Source: Tipula vernalis (lineage: Eukaryota > Arthropoda > Insecta > Diptera > Tipulidae). Taken from it: DNA of 64,000 bases. This document shows positions 1-12,185 of the stretch, in pieces. The first letter of the stretch is position 1; every line of letters begins with the position of its first letter. A program made the translations under genes and the position numbers. Location: positions 45,136,333 through 45,200,332 of the forward strand of contig OY282560.1 in assembly GCA_958295665.1 (NCBI GenBank), in the 5' to 3' direction. The notes under the pieces were generated by a model. That model saw nothing but the letters and a program-made list of their open reading frames with translations, was not told the DNA's origin and did not search any database.

Positions 1-1830
1 TTATGTTATTTTCATTTTGAGCTTTTCCTAATTTTTCCTAATCTGAAGCTAAAAAGAAACAATAATTGTGCTGGCGCACTCAAAAATGATTAAGCAAACA
101 AAAATTGCCAAAAAATAATATACAATGTAATTCAAAATTTATATTCACTTGGTTAAACTGATTAGTTAGTAATATTTTCCGAATTGCGTATTGCTAGATT
201 AAGTAGTAAGTAAGGATAATTATTAAGTATTTGTCGCTACGTTTGAATAAACTATTTTATATTTTATTTTTAATAATTCGTTGACGACAATTCTCCAAAT
301 TCTTGTTTCTTGGTTTATTTATTGAATGTTAATAATAAAAAACTAAACAGTCAAATTTACGGCAATGAGCTATATTAGGTCATAAACTATTTAATAAATC
401 ATTTAGCTAAATGTAACAAAAAGAACAATTCAAAATGAACCTTTTATAAACGAGTTTTCTTATGAAGAGATTTAAGGAACAATTAAATTAATTAACTGTA
501 ATAAAACTTGTTACGAGTGTAGTTTTAGTAACAATTGATTTATTTAACTAAATTACTGCCATACATTTTATTATGGACAAGCACACGCTTTTTAATCTTC
601 TCAAACAATGGAAACCCAACCAAATATTGAAAAATGAATAATTTTTTTATAGTAAGCAAACTGTTGAAGGTATCCTCTAATCTAACGAAACCCAAAATAC
701 GGCGCGCGGGCGTAATATTTTCACCAACTTAAAATTGTTGATCTAAAACAAAAAGAATTAATTCCTGAACTTGGTGATGAAATATAGTAGAAACAACTTT
801 AATTATTAAAATGCGAGCGAGTCAATAAGAAATTATAGTTAGTGTAACGTATTCGAACTGCAAAATTTGGCAACAATATTAAAAATTATTTGTAGACAAG
901 CTTATGAGAATAATTTCAAGCATTTACAAATTTTTACAAAAAAATGTAATCCGCCTAGTTCCATGAATTTAATTTTTGACTAAAGTAAAAAAAAAGTTTA
1001 GGTATCGCTGCAACTTAAAAAATTCTGCTTCCATTTTTACTTTTATAAATAAAAAATGTGGTAGAAAATATAAGAAATGCAGTTTAATTGATTTACAAAG
1101 CGTCATACTCGTATCGCCATATTTTTGATCTACTTTAGACATTTTTTTTTTAGTGCTAATAATATCTCTTGCTTAGAAATAATAAAATGGTACCTACTAA
1201 AAAATGGAGTTAACAATATTACAATAAAGGAGTTAAGCAATAATGTTACCTCCGAAAAAGAATCAATATTTGGAATCGGAAGTATTTTAATACTAATTCG
1301 GAAATAACGAACCGAAAAAGTACCCGATAATAATTATGTTTTTAACTGTCCTTGCATAAAGCCGTTAATTTAGAAAAGTGTGTGAAACGAAAATTAAAAT
1401 TAAAATAATTAAAATTTTAAGCATGTTATTAAAAAAAGGAAAATTAAGTGACTGTGGGCATCCACATAAATTAATTAATTTTGTGAGCGAAAAAGCAAGT
1501 ATTTATTTTCAGTGTAATTTAATTAGGTAAATAAATAAGTGACCACGTGTAAAAAAAAATTTAATCTAAAAGTGATTGTTACGTGTGTTGTTAGGTTATT
1601 TAAGACTTAGAAAGAATTAAACATGATTCGAGTACATAGCTACATATCTTGCCATTTAAATTTGTTCTCAAAATCACAATTAACGTGAAAATCACATAGC
1701 ACTAAGATTTAACGGAATAATTTTCTTCATATATTTTTGTTATAGGAGAAGCAATATTTAGCAATTTATGATTTTTATTGTGTAATTTAACCGAAAAAAT
1801 TATTAGCGTTGTCAAAAACCATTCGACAAA
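1..1830. other. AT-rich intergenic DNA
   Basis: No coding, RNA or repeat feature can be supported. The stretch is strongly AT-rich, and its short open frames have the amino-acid composition of random AT-rich DNA. Confidence 0.6.
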
Positions 1831-2019
1831 ATGGATGAAAATAATTATCATATTAATGAAAGCGATATTTTTACGGAAGAGTTACTTAAAATTACATATA
1901 TGAACAGTACAAGTTGGGTAAAAATTGCGTATCCAATGAATCAACATTTCCCTACGCACGATGATATAATTATTTTTTATGTTTGGCTAAATTATAGACC
2001 TATTTATAAAATTGTTTAA
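1831..2019 (+). CDS. small hypothetical ORF, 62 codons
   Basis: I do not recognise this ORF. It begins with ATG in the context CAAAATGG, a good fly translation start, and runs 62 codons. An AATAAA hexamer lies directly at the stop. The product is acidic at the N-terminus (MDENNYHINESDIFTEELL) and aromatic-rich at the C-terminus. There is no signal peptide or known motif. It lies upstream of a Penelope fragment on the opposite strand and has no clear partner. It could be a real small gene, a terminal exon, or chance in AT-rich DNA. Confidence 0.25.
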   Translation: MDENNYHINESDIFTEELLKITYMNSTSWVKIAYPMNQHFPTHDDIIIFYVWLNYRPIYKIV

Positions 2020-2368
2020 TAAATTTTTTTATTAAAACTTCCTCCTTTTTCTATACAATTTTTTTCCGCCAAATTTTCGGTTTTTTAAACCATTTTCAAG
2101 GCTATGAAAATTTAATTAAAAACTAAAAAATTATAAAAATTACAATTATTTACAAAAATTAACCATATATACAATAATACCAATATTTACATAATGCTAT
2201 ACACAATATTTTTCACCAACCGACAAATTTATTTTGTTTGTCTAGCCAAGGAAAAACATTTTATTTACATAGTGTCCTTGACCAAGTCAATTTTACGTTA
2301 TTATTTTCTATGAACAGCTGATTTTTGTATATACTAACGACAATTTAATTTTTTATCTACGTAAAATT
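2020..2368. other. AT-rich spacer
   Basis: Nothing coding is seen between the small ORF and the Penelope fragment. Confidence 0.5.
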
Positions 2369-2597
2369 TTAATTTGGTTTTACGAAATTTTTAATAATAT
2401 TTTTATAATTAGTTTGCAAATGGTTTATATCTACTTTGTAATTTACTGGATTTTTGGACGTCCAAATGTGACACGCTTCTTTAAATAATCTTTTTTTCTT
2501 TTTTTGTTCATATCCTAAAGTGGCCGCATTATCAAAATCAAATTTATGTTTATTCTCAAAAATATGTTTAACTAAAGCTGATCTGTATGTTACACTC
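2369..2597 (-). pseudogene. Penelope-like element, GIY-YIG endonuclease C-terminal fragment
   Basis: Reading the minus strand from about 2597 to the TAA at 2369-2371 gives about 75 uninterrupted codons. They contain ALVKHIFENKHKFDFDNA, then a lysine-rich KKKKRLFKEACHIW segment. In Penelope-like retroelements the pattern H-(I/V)-x-E-x-x-H-x-F-(D/N)-(F/W) followed by K-R-L-x-x-E-x-x-x-I forms the end of the C-terminal GIY-YIG endonuclease. Only this tail is present; the RT domain and GIY-YIG core are absent. The call rests on pattern recognition. The upstream border coincides with a perfect inverted repeat. Confidence 0.55.
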
Positions 2598-2611
2598 AGC
2601 TTTAGTTAAAC
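2566..2611. repeat. perfect 16-bp inverted repeat, 14-bp loop
   Basis: GTTTAACTAAAGCTGA (2566-2581) is perfectly repeated in inverse at 2596-2611. The left arm is coding sequence of the Penelope fragment and the right arm lies at its broken 5' edge, so a short piece of the element is present in both orientations. Confidence 0.8.
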
Positions 2612-2937
2612 TAAATTATGTCGCCCTCGATGGGAAAATAATAAGTACAGGGAGTGAATTAAAGGATGCAATCGACATTTGTTTTAAAATTCATTATATT
2701 CTAAACATTGAATATGATGAAAACATTTTATTTATTTAATTAAGCTTTCCCAAATATCTACTTGCATGAGACTCTGCAATGCATTAATAAATAATTTAGT
2801 AACATTATTTAATGCAGTTTTTTTAAATATAAAGTTTTAATTTAAGTTCTTATTTATTTTATTTACATTTGATAAATTACAGCTTTGAATTATATAATTA
2901 TTAAATATACTTTTGTGATTTTAATCATTTATCCAAT
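2612..2937. other. AT-rich spacer
   Basis: No feature is supported here. AT content rises just before the transposon relic. Confidence 0.5.
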
Positions 2938-4065
2938 ATGAATTTGGTATGTTACATATGTGGTGAGACTCGGTCCACCGTTAAAGAAATGATAAAACAT
3001 TTAAAAAAAGATGTGCATAATGTAGAGGAAAATGGGGAACAATGGGGACAAATCAGAAGTTATAAATGAAACGAATAATACTAAAATAAGTAACACTTTC
3101 ATAGACCAACCAATCTTAAGTGATATACCAATGGCAGACACAAGCTACATTAGTCCGGAAACAAATCCATTTCTTGAAATATTGGATCTAGATAAATAGT
3201 TCGTTGGATCAAATCTTTAAGCTTTCTCTGTCCTATTGTGCTATTGACATTATAGTGAATTATTTGTTTGAAATATTAAAATTATTGTTTTTGTTCTTAA
3301 AGTCATCAATTTTAATTAGCCCAGATCAGACTCTTTTACTTTTCTCTTTACATAAATCAGTTATCGAAACGATCAATGAAACTAACTCAAGCTACAAAAG
3401 AAAGAAAAAACCTTTTAGTGTAGTCCCAAAACCTATACAAATAGATTTGAATACACGTTACGAGCAAAGATACAACAAACAGAATCAACCATATACTGAA
3501 ATTACTATTACAAATAAGTTTATCTCGTAATACAAAGTCCGCCGGTTGGTGCTAATACCATGATTGAAAATATAAATCAGGCGAAGTTTTTATGTTCAAA
3601 TAAACTTTTTACGAGTTCACCAAATACCTTTCAAATTCGATGAATTTCAAGTTGTTAATCCAATTAGAAAAAAACTGCTATCCATGAAATTGGTGCGTTT
3701 TACTTTCAAATAAGAAAGTTCCCAGTTTGCAATTATAGTCAACTAACGAACATTCATTTACTAGCTCTCTGTTATTCGGAAGATATTAAATCAGTTGGGT
3801 TAAATACAATTTTATCCAGGTTTGTAGAGGAACTTAAAATATTAGAAACTGATGGTATAGAAGTTGATTTCTTAAATTACCAAAAATCCATAAAAGCTGA
3901 TTTAGTTTCCATTTGTGGCGATAACCTTGGGATGAACACAATTTATAATTTTGTTGAATCATTTTCTGCGAAATATTTTTATCGTATGTGTTTAATTAAA
4001 AAAGAAGAAATCCAATCAACTTTTAAAGAAGAAAACAGATAATTATGACTTACACCTTAAGTATA
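2938..4065 (+). pseudogene. decayed transposase gene, N-terminal part with C2H2 finger
   Basis: ATG at 2938 opens a frame that begins with a C2H2-like finger: CYICGE, then a helix ending KHLKKDVH. After about 44 codons the frame is lost. Coding-like segments continue in other frames: an acidic stretch to the TAG near 3197, an open segment at 3204-3530, and remnants such as SFAKYFYRMC-type sequence around 3900-4040. Many stops and frameshifts show old decay. With the C-terminal part at 5.1-6.3 kb it forms one relic, separated by a solo LTR. A leading finger with a late (W)xMRxExxH motif is what I associate with animal CACTA/EnSpm-like transposases. That family call is tentative. Confidence 0.4.
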
Positions 4066-5040
4066 TGTAACGACTGGCTTTCGATGTATTAATCGGCACG
4101 TTCGCACACCTGAGTTCGGATAGTTCGTCGCGGTTGGGGGGTTCCTAACAAAAGACCGATTCGCCATCGTACAAAAATAAACGGGGTGTGCTTCGAATGA
4201 GACGAAAACGTGGAAGACGTTTGCCTTGGAATTTATCTTTGCGGAAGAGCACAATCTCATAATTTTAACTTAAAACATTATAAATTTAATTTCACCATTT
4301 CCACAATAAACTTTTATTCACAAAAAAAATTGATTTCGTAAAACTAAATATTACAAAAAAAAACTATAATTATCACTACAATAAATAATTCTAAATCTAT
4401 AGGTACCTTTGAACTGTTCTTTGAACTGTAGAATAAATACATATAATCCGTTAGGTTGGACTTCCGATTTCTCGTTTAATTAATTTGTTCTGGTCTCTCG
4501 AACACGGGAAAAAAAAATACCACTGCGGAATGCTGGAACTATTATTTTTGATGTAGGATTATTGTTTCTTTTTATTATGACTCCTCACTCTCACAAAAAA
4601 TTATCGGTCGTTCCGAGCTTACTGTTTTTCATTTTCCAACCACGCTACTGTTTTAAAAACGTGTTGGAATTATTGTTTTATTTATTTTTTTGTATTAATA
4701 TGTTGTATTACAATATTATAGACCTTTTATGCTAGATCGGTAGATTATTTTTAATAATTATTCTTCTGTGTTATCACAAAATTATCGTCTATATTTTCAA
4801 TATCTAATTATTATTATTTTGTGTTATTTATTTATTTTTTTTTTTTAAAAACACCTTTCTTGATCATCGATCCAAATTTTTCTGTCCTCGTTTTTTTTTC
4901 CTCCCAACAAATCGGAAGCCAACAATATTTATTTTTTTGTTATGTACTACAGTGTTTTGTTATGTACTTATATACACCACAGCGTCATTATTTTTTTTCT
5001 ATCCAAAAAAAACCTTATATACTAACGGCTTAATTATACA
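4066..5040. mobile_element. solo LTR (975 bp) with 6-bp target duplication
   Basis: The segment begins TGTAACGACTGG and ends TTAATTATACA, so it has TGT...ACA termini. The six bases before it (4060-4065, AGTATA) recur exactly after it (5041-5046), as expected of an LTR retrotransposon target duplication. The left 200 bp is clearly more GC-rich than the flanks, and the right half is T-rich. No internal pol or gag is present, so it would be a solo LTR left after LTR-LTR recombination. It interrupts the older transposase relic. The inner open frame of 67 codons on the minus strand is not considered a gene. Confidence 0.6.
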
Positions 5041-5046
5041 AGTATA

Positions 5047-6300
5047 TATCTCGTTGTTCTTTATATAAATTTTAAAATATTTATTATCATTACCATACAG
5101 ATAGGTACAACAAAAACAATATAATACATAAATTCTATATACTATAGTATCGATCATCTACACATTTAGTATCCCTATAGAGATATTTACGGTGCGCGAG
5201 ATTTTCATGTTACATATATTGAAAAAGAACTGAAAAGTAACATAAACAATCATTTCGGAATTACAGGTGCTTGCATATTAAATAAACTTAAACATTTCCA
5301 TATACTTGATTCTCCTGTTGTTGACATAATGCAGCACTTAACTTCATTGTTAATAACCAGAAAGTGATATCGATGACAGTAGAATTAAAGTCTAAATTCC
5401 GAAGCTTTAACTTTGGATATCTAAATCGCTCATATCGATATCCAAAATTGCAATATACATAGGTCAGAAAGCTGCTCAAATGTGGACGTTCTTAAACTAT
5501 ATTCCAACAATTTTACGAGACATATTCCAATCGCCGATTCCAATTGTGAAAAGACATTGTAATTTAATAATTTATTTATTAAAAATTTGGCGTCTTATTT
5601 TCGTAACAAGATTTTCGCAGGAAATGATTTTAGAAATTAAGACACTTGTAGACAAACATCACAAACTGTTTAAAGAATTATATCCTAAGCATCCTTTAAA
5701 GCCAAAACATTATTTTATGATACACTATGCTAGCACTATTGAAAAATTGGGGCCATTGATTCATTTATGAAGCATGCGCTTAGAAAGGGCTCACTTACCA
5801 CTTAAACGTATAAGTAATGTAAAAAAAAAATTTAAAAATGTTTGCAAAACTTTAGCTGTTTCAGATCAATTAAACCATTATAATGTTTATAGTAATAACG
5901 AATTCAGAACAAAATTGGAATTTAATATCGACCGTAATACCAAATTAGACACTTACCACTTCAAGTATATTATTTTGCAAGCAAACTCAACGTTTATAAA
6001 TGTAATTTTTTGCAAATCTATAAAATATTGATTTGAATATAAAAATGGATATTTTATATGTTTAAAGGTAATTTCCGGCCTACCGGAATTCGGAGAAATT
6101 TGTGATATTATATTAATTGATAATGAAATATTCTTAATGATTGAAAATGGGAGCACAGAAGCTCATATTTCTAGATTAAACTGTTTTAAAATCAACAAAG
6201 AAAATAATTTAAAAAATTGATAAAATTAGAACAGTTACTGTATAAATGTGTTTTTGAGAAAATTGAATTGGATAACGAAATACTATATGTATTTCATCTA
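5047..6300 (+). pseudogene. decayed transposase gene, C-terminal part
   Basis: Continuation of the relic beyond the solo LTR. Recognisable pieces in shifting frames are a segment around 5150-5330 with EKELKSNINNHFG and HILDSPVVDIMQHL, then 5640-5770 with KPKHYFMIHYASTIEKLGPL. At 5774-5900 comes MRLERAHLPLKR followed by a lysine-rich helix and LAVSDQLNHY. The order (P/K)KHxxxxHY, GPL, MRxExxH, K-rich, LAxxxQL matches a family of animal transposase-derived proteins. About 95 codons are open at 5480-5770 and 85 at 5774-6031; the junction has a stop. Non-functional. Confidence 0.4.
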
Positions 6301-8914
6301 AACAATTTTTATAAATTAAATTAAAATAATTGTTTTAAAATAAATAAAAAATTGAAAATTGAACGAACATGTTGTTATTATTATTCCTAAAAAATATATA
6401 AAATTGACTACTTAACGTAAGTATTTCTATTAATTAGGGCTAAACGTATTCCTCTTTTGGTGTTTATATCGTGCTTAGTAAGGAAGTGATTAAATACTTT
6501 TTGAAGAGTTATATACTCGACTCTGTGAAATCATATTAAGTAATTCCTAATTGTGCTTAAATTCATTTTTTTCGTTATTAAATCTATTTACTCCAATGAA
6601 GTAATATCAAAGAACAATTGGGAGTTCAGATAGAAAATCGTCATTTTAGTAACTCTGAATAGGAGATAAAATCATTAACAAGCCTGTTTATGATTTTTAC
6701 TCCTCAAACTATCATATTCTGCGAAAATGTGTTGTCAGAAGGAACTCACAAAATATCTAACTAACTTAGGGTGACAGTTTAATGTTTAAACTTCCTTTCG
6801 GAGGTATTTCATCAAAAAACGAATCTTCCTAATTAGGAGTTACATTTAACAATCATTTTGACCCTGTCCCTTTTTAAGATAGCGTTTGGGGTTAAAATGG
6901 GCGCCCCATTTCTAACTGTGTAGTCACAACACGACTATCCAACAAGCTTCCTTAATCGAAACTGTTTTATGCTAAAGAATTTTTTTGACAAAAAGGAAAA
7001 CAACCGTTTTGCTACAAAATTTTAATAATAACATACCAAATCTCGAATGGAAAATAATGGTTTTGACTTGCATGTAGAGGAGGAATAGGCGTGGTGGAAA
7101 AGACACCGGTTTGCTTCTAGGCTACATATTTATATGTAAGCTTTCACTAGAGTACGGCTGATTAAATCTAAACACGGTTGATTAATTTCCTATAAACACG
7201 TATAATTCTTATTATGCCAATATTATCCGTTACCATTCAAAATCCTTCCATTAAACACCAATCGAACGAGTCCTTGATATTTACTATTAAGCGTAAAACC
7301 AATTTTAAAGAATTTACCTCCGGAAACCGTATTGTTTCAATCTATTCTTAACACTTTAATTCTTACGTTTATTTCACAAGACAGGTTTTCGGAAAGGTTT
7401 AATATTTTTATAAAATCGTTTTCGTCTTCAAATAAATCTTGTTATTCAACTTTTAAGAGAAAGTACTTGTGAATTCCAGGAAATTCCATAATTTTTTGGT
7501 GGGTTCCTTCTGTGGTGTACGAGTAGATAAAAGAATGCAATTTTTTTTTTGTGGTCATTTATTGTTAATTTATGTATACATGAATACAAATAATAAATTT
7601 TGCTGTATCATTTAATAAATACACAACACAGAACAAAGATACAATATACGCAAATACAAAATTGATATTTAATAAAACGAAATTAAAATTGTTAAAAAAT
7701 AAAAATCCAAGAAGTAAACAATAATTATACACAAATCTGTTTACAATTATGCGGTTGATAATGAATGACCATTAATTTCTGCCAATTAACTATAGTTACC
7801 GCATGGCGTATTATTAAAACATAAAAATTTGGTAAACATTACCAATTTGGTTCAATTTGCATGCACAGCTTATAAAAGATTGCTGCTTTTCACCAACCAA
7901 AAGAAACAAATTAGGTGTTGGTTGCGTATTTGTAGTTGATTAATTTGCTATTTAATTTTTTTAATTTGTTTGCCCACACATGTCGATTATTTACAATTTT
8001 TTTTTTTTTTTTTTTAGGTGAATACGATATGTGCAATTTATCCTATTATACTACAAAGAAATAACAAACCGTTTTACTTTCGCTTACCAAATTTCCCACG
8101 TTCATTTCTTTGACGTCAAATTGATTACCTAATTTGCTAGAACGTTTACTAACAAAAATTAGAACATAATTTTGTAAATTAATTAATTTATTTATTTAAT
8201 ATTCACATATTGATTTGGTACACATGTTTTTCTGTGGTTTTCGTGTAGCACAACAAAAGGGATTATGTAACTTATGTGTATTTTGAGCTTGTTCACAATA
8301 AAAATTAAGTAAAAACTGTCATTTACATAAATAGCATAAAAAAATTAAATCACGATTTTCATACGTTCGTATATATGTTACATAATTCAATTTGTATTGT
8401 TCAAACTATATATATGTGTTATGTATAAGCGCGCTTCTTGATGGGTGTTCATATATACATCAATTCATAATCGCATGACGCGAAGATGATCTTTTCATTT
8501 ATACATGTAAGGCAGAGTTCAATGTGGTGTATGTCTATTATTTTAAAATTATTGTGGTTGGAGAAAATAAGATCATGCGAGGTGATTCATGTCTTACTTA
8601 ATTTAACAAAATTGCTTAATTATTTCTCGATTTTATGTGGTAAAAAAAAAAAATAAAAAAATCAACCTTGACTTAGAATTGAAAATGGTTTACGAAGAAT
8701 TTTAATTATTATTTTAGAACAGAGGATGTCATGGGAAAACACAGTATATAGATGATCAGTGTCCTATGTATCACGAATCAATTGCGAACAATGCGTGAAA
8801 TTATTAGATATGATATACAGAAGAGCTTTGGCTTGGGATATATGCGAAAAACATTTCACAACACGTTAACAAAATATTTCTTAAAAAAAGCTTAGTATGA
8901 TGCATTTACTTCGG
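6301..8914. other. AT-rich intergenic DNA
   Basis: I see no gene, RNA or clear repeat. Homopolymer T runs occur near 7540 and 8000. A few TATAAA-like hexamers (for example near 7872) have no downstream ORF to support a promoter call. Confidence 0.6.
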
Positions 8915-9880
8915 TCTAAACAGACTACAGTATTGAAATTCTGTCAATAATGATCAACAATTTGGTTCGTCCAAAACCACTTTTCTCAAGTCCCTGAGTC
9001 TAAAAAAAGCAAAAAAAAATAAAAATATCCGTCCGTCTGTCTGGATGTCTGTTGGTGTGTACCCATGATGGTATCTCGAGAACGGCTGGTTCGATTTAGA
9101 TTTTTTTTCCCCAATCTGTTCCTATGGTCAAGGCCGAGATTTGAAAAGCTATTGGAACCTGTGCGCAAGAGGGTCGGGTACCTGCCATACGAATTGACAA
9201 AAAATACCTGGTTATTTACCCTTTGGGTATTGAGTTTGGGGTTGAGTTGAAGGTTAAGTTAGGGGTCAATTTGCGGGTTGAGTTCAAGTTGAGTTGGAGT
9301 TGAGTTGGGGTTGGGTTAAGATATAGTGTTCTGTTGACCAATTTTTTATATGTACTGGTTTGAGGATTGAGTTGAATGAGAGTTTGAGGTTGGGTTGAGG
9401 GTTAAGTTGGAGGCCGTTGGCGGGTTGAATAGGGGTTAAGATGGAGCAGTATTTAGTGAGCAGTTGAGCAATCTATAAAATAAATGAGTGTTTGTATGTA
9501 TGTATAGCATAAGCATTTGATATTTAAACACATCCATACGACTTGACCGATTTGAACCAAACCTTACACAAATATTGTTTAAGACTTAAGAAAGGTCACT
9601 GTTAGTATCTCAAACCTCAAATTTAATCTTTTACATTTCAAATTGAACTAGGATGGAACTTATCTATTTCTTAACTCATTTTAGTGAAAGTTCACTTCCG
9701 GGATGGAAATGGGATTCTAAACTGAGTTTTGGATGATATTGTGGAATATGGCTTAGTATGACAGAACTTGCCTATTTCTCAACCGATTATGGTGAAATTT
9801 GACATGTGCGTCGGTGATAGTGCGTTGGAAATAGAGTTATAAAATAATTTTTGGATGGTGTTCTTTAATATGGCCAAGAA
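8915..9880 (+). repeat. dispersed repeat family A, copy 1, left part
   Basis: This block recurs in inverse at 43.7-44.4 kb and as a short direct fragment at 26.1-26.3 kb. Shared landmarks in order are a stretch with CGTCCGTCTGTCTGGAT, a segment about TCTCGAGAACGGCTGGTTCG, TATGGTCAAGGC, and a minisatellite of variants of GGGTTGAGTT (about 9235-9440). Then follow the CTTACACAAATATTGTTTAAG block and ATTTCTCAACCGATTATGGTG-like text. No long ORF is conserved, so I read it as non-coding repeat DNA. It is interrupted at 9881-13565 by a LINE and continues afterwards. Confidence 0.7.
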
Positions 9881-10104
9881 TGATTTAATTAACTTGGTGG
9901 TCATGTGTGAGGTTGCTGGGGGGATTCAAGTTGGCACTTGTGGTCAGCTCCGTAACTTGCAACTTCCACAAGTGTTCGTGTTACCTCCGCGTGGTGAACG
10001 CTGGTAACTAGATTGCTGATTCTTTGGCTTCTTGGCTAAAACACGGCGCTAAAGGAGTCAACTTTAAACAAATCGCTGGGCTTGGTTAAGGTGTTAATCG
10101 TACC

Positions 10105-11223
10105 GTGCCGATAATCGGCCAGACTGGGGGCCCAGCTTTAAAACTAGCTCAGTCGCTAACGGTGGATCCGGATACTTGGCGCCCTCCGGAACAAGTAGCC
10201 TTATCTGTGTACTGCGGATTTCTGCACAGATGGGCACTTCTTTCTCCGCTACTCGTGAGAACAACTATGAATCTTAATAAAACCAAACAACATCAAAAAG
10301 AGTCCGGTTCTTTAAAAAATCCGGAAAGTGTGGACAAAGAGACTCGAGTCTGTAGGCCTGACTTTAAGTCTACAAATAAACAACGGGACATAAGCTCAAG
10401 CGAGGCTGGTCCCTCCACTCGTGTCATCAAATCCGAGTATATAAATACAAAGCGGAACCAAAGCACGAATGAAGCTGGTTCCTCAAAACCAACCTATAAT
10501 ACTAGGAGGAAGGCCTCAAGGGCCCTGGAAAAGATCAACAACATCTCGCCACAAGGCAAGGCGGATAAAGACAAAGCCACGCTTACGTGGGCAAAAAAAG
10601 TCACCGAGAAAATGTCGGAAGGCCCTTCGAACAAAACTCTAAGCTACCACCATGAGGCCTTTTAACGAGGTCCTCAAGAATCAGCTGGTTGTGGCAGTTG
10701 GAGGAAGGTGGAAGAGGCCTTAGCCACCACCTACCTGAAAATCCTGTTGGAAAATCCACAGGAATCAGGTGAAACAAATGGGGGCACCTAATAAGAAGGC
10801 AATGGGGGGACTTGGCGAAGTATGACCCGGAGCCAGCCTTGCTGTGATGGATAGGGAGGAGATCCCCAGCAGACCAATAGCTAGGGTGTAGGGAGTGTTG
10901 CAGGTTGGCAACCCGGAGTTGACAACTGACTATAGGTCAGCTGTTATCATCTTAAACAGGGAGTCACTGACTGCACTGGAAAAAACCAACGGTCTAATCA
11001 ACTATGGTTTCAGTGCACGCGGACAAACCGGAGGTTCCGAAGTCATCTTCAGAAAATACCGCCGTGCTTGATAGCTCATCTGCGTGCGCGGAGGTAGCCA
11101 GCCAAGCGCAAATTTTCTCCGCGGACACAGATATGTCAACGTCCATGGAATCATTAAAGAGGCTCTCAGAGGACTTCTCATCAGGGAATGACTCTGATGT
11201 TACTGTGGTGGAGAAGAGGCTGT
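10105..11223 (+). pseudogene. LOA element ORF1 remnant (DUF4780-like)
   Basis: About 186 open codons to 10665 are basic and serine-rich (for example ARRKASRALEKINN-like text), typical of the disordered N-terminal half of these ORF1 proteins. After frame breaks, 10840-11000 carries a DUF4780-like C-terminal piece with NPELTTDYRSAV and GLINYGFSA. An acidic/serine tail at 11004-11223 ends in VVEKRL. The frame-1 opening uses no ATG; the first ATG is at 10267. ORF1 proteins of this group bind the element RNA. The neighbouring LOA copy at 56.7 kb has a better preserved ORF1. Confidence 0.6.
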
Positions 11224-12170
11224 AGAGACGACACTGACATTTTTTCAAGTCAACCTTCACCACTATAAGGCAGCATCTGCTGCTCTAATTTTAAAAATTG
11301 GGAAATAAGCGACAGATGTAGTCTTGATCCAGGAACCTTCGGTCCCTGAAGACCGAGTACTTGGGCTCAAGACTCCCTATTATAGATTAATTCACGCGAA
11401 AAAAGAAGGTAAGCTTCGGTTGTGCATTCTCATTAAAAATAGCATAAGTTGTTTTCTGTTATCGAATTTCAGTAACGGAGATGTAGCAGCGGTCAGCATT
11501 GAGGTCGATAAACGAAACCTCTGACTAGTATCAGCTTACCTAGCTTATGATGAAGTGTATACTTCACCAATAATTCCAGGTGACCTAATCTTGGAGGCTC
11601 AGAAGCGCCAGGTTAGAGTCATCCTTGGGAGTGATGCAAATGCTCATCACACGATCTGGGAAAGTAGGGACACAAATGAACGAGGATTTTAAGTACTAAC
11701 CTTCATATATGTAACATAGGCAATACACCGACCTTTATAACTGGTAATAGACAGGAAGTATTTCATATTACTCTTGCTCAACCTTTCTGACGATTAGTTT
11801 ATTAAACTGGAGTGTGTCGGAGGACCACTCCTTTTCTAATCATTGTTATCTTCAATTTGAAATGAACTTGACTTCTGCAAAAATTCCAATGTACAGAAGC
11901 AGGAGAAAAACCAACTGGGATATTTTTAGAACTATTCTGGGTAATTCACCACCAGTTCCGGTACCAAACTCTCCAAAAACTGCGCAAGAGCTCGATGGCT
12001 TGGTGGACGAATTGTGCAGCGCTTTTAATGAAGCGATATTGGGCTCTAGTCCCTTTAACAGGCCTAGGGGTAAATCTCGGCCGCCCTGGTGGTTCAAGGA
12101 GATTCAACAAACATGTCATGAAAATGCAAAAGGCTCTTCAAAACAGCACGAAAAACAAAAGCTGCTGTAG
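11224..12170 (+). pseudogene. LOA element ORF2, endonuclease region
   Basis: The frame following ORF1 encodes VNLHHYKAASAAL, then VVLIQEPSVPEDR (the catalytic Glu motif of AP-like endonucleases). LGSDANAHHTIWES near 11625-11670 is the GDxNAHH/W motif, and SEDHSFSN at 11814 corresponds to the terminal SDH motif with H retained. Stops at 11523 and near 11690, plus frame changes, disable it. After 11850 the linker towards RT starts with RRKTNWDIFRTIL and contains RGKSRPPWWFKEI, the typical PWW segment upstream of RT in LOA/I elements. Confidence 0.65.
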
Positions 12171-12185
12171 ACAGGGACTCCTATA

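Noticed and set aside
4057..4260. 67-codon minus-strand frame
   Set aside because: Lies within the GC-richer edge of the proposed solo LTR and shows no protein family.
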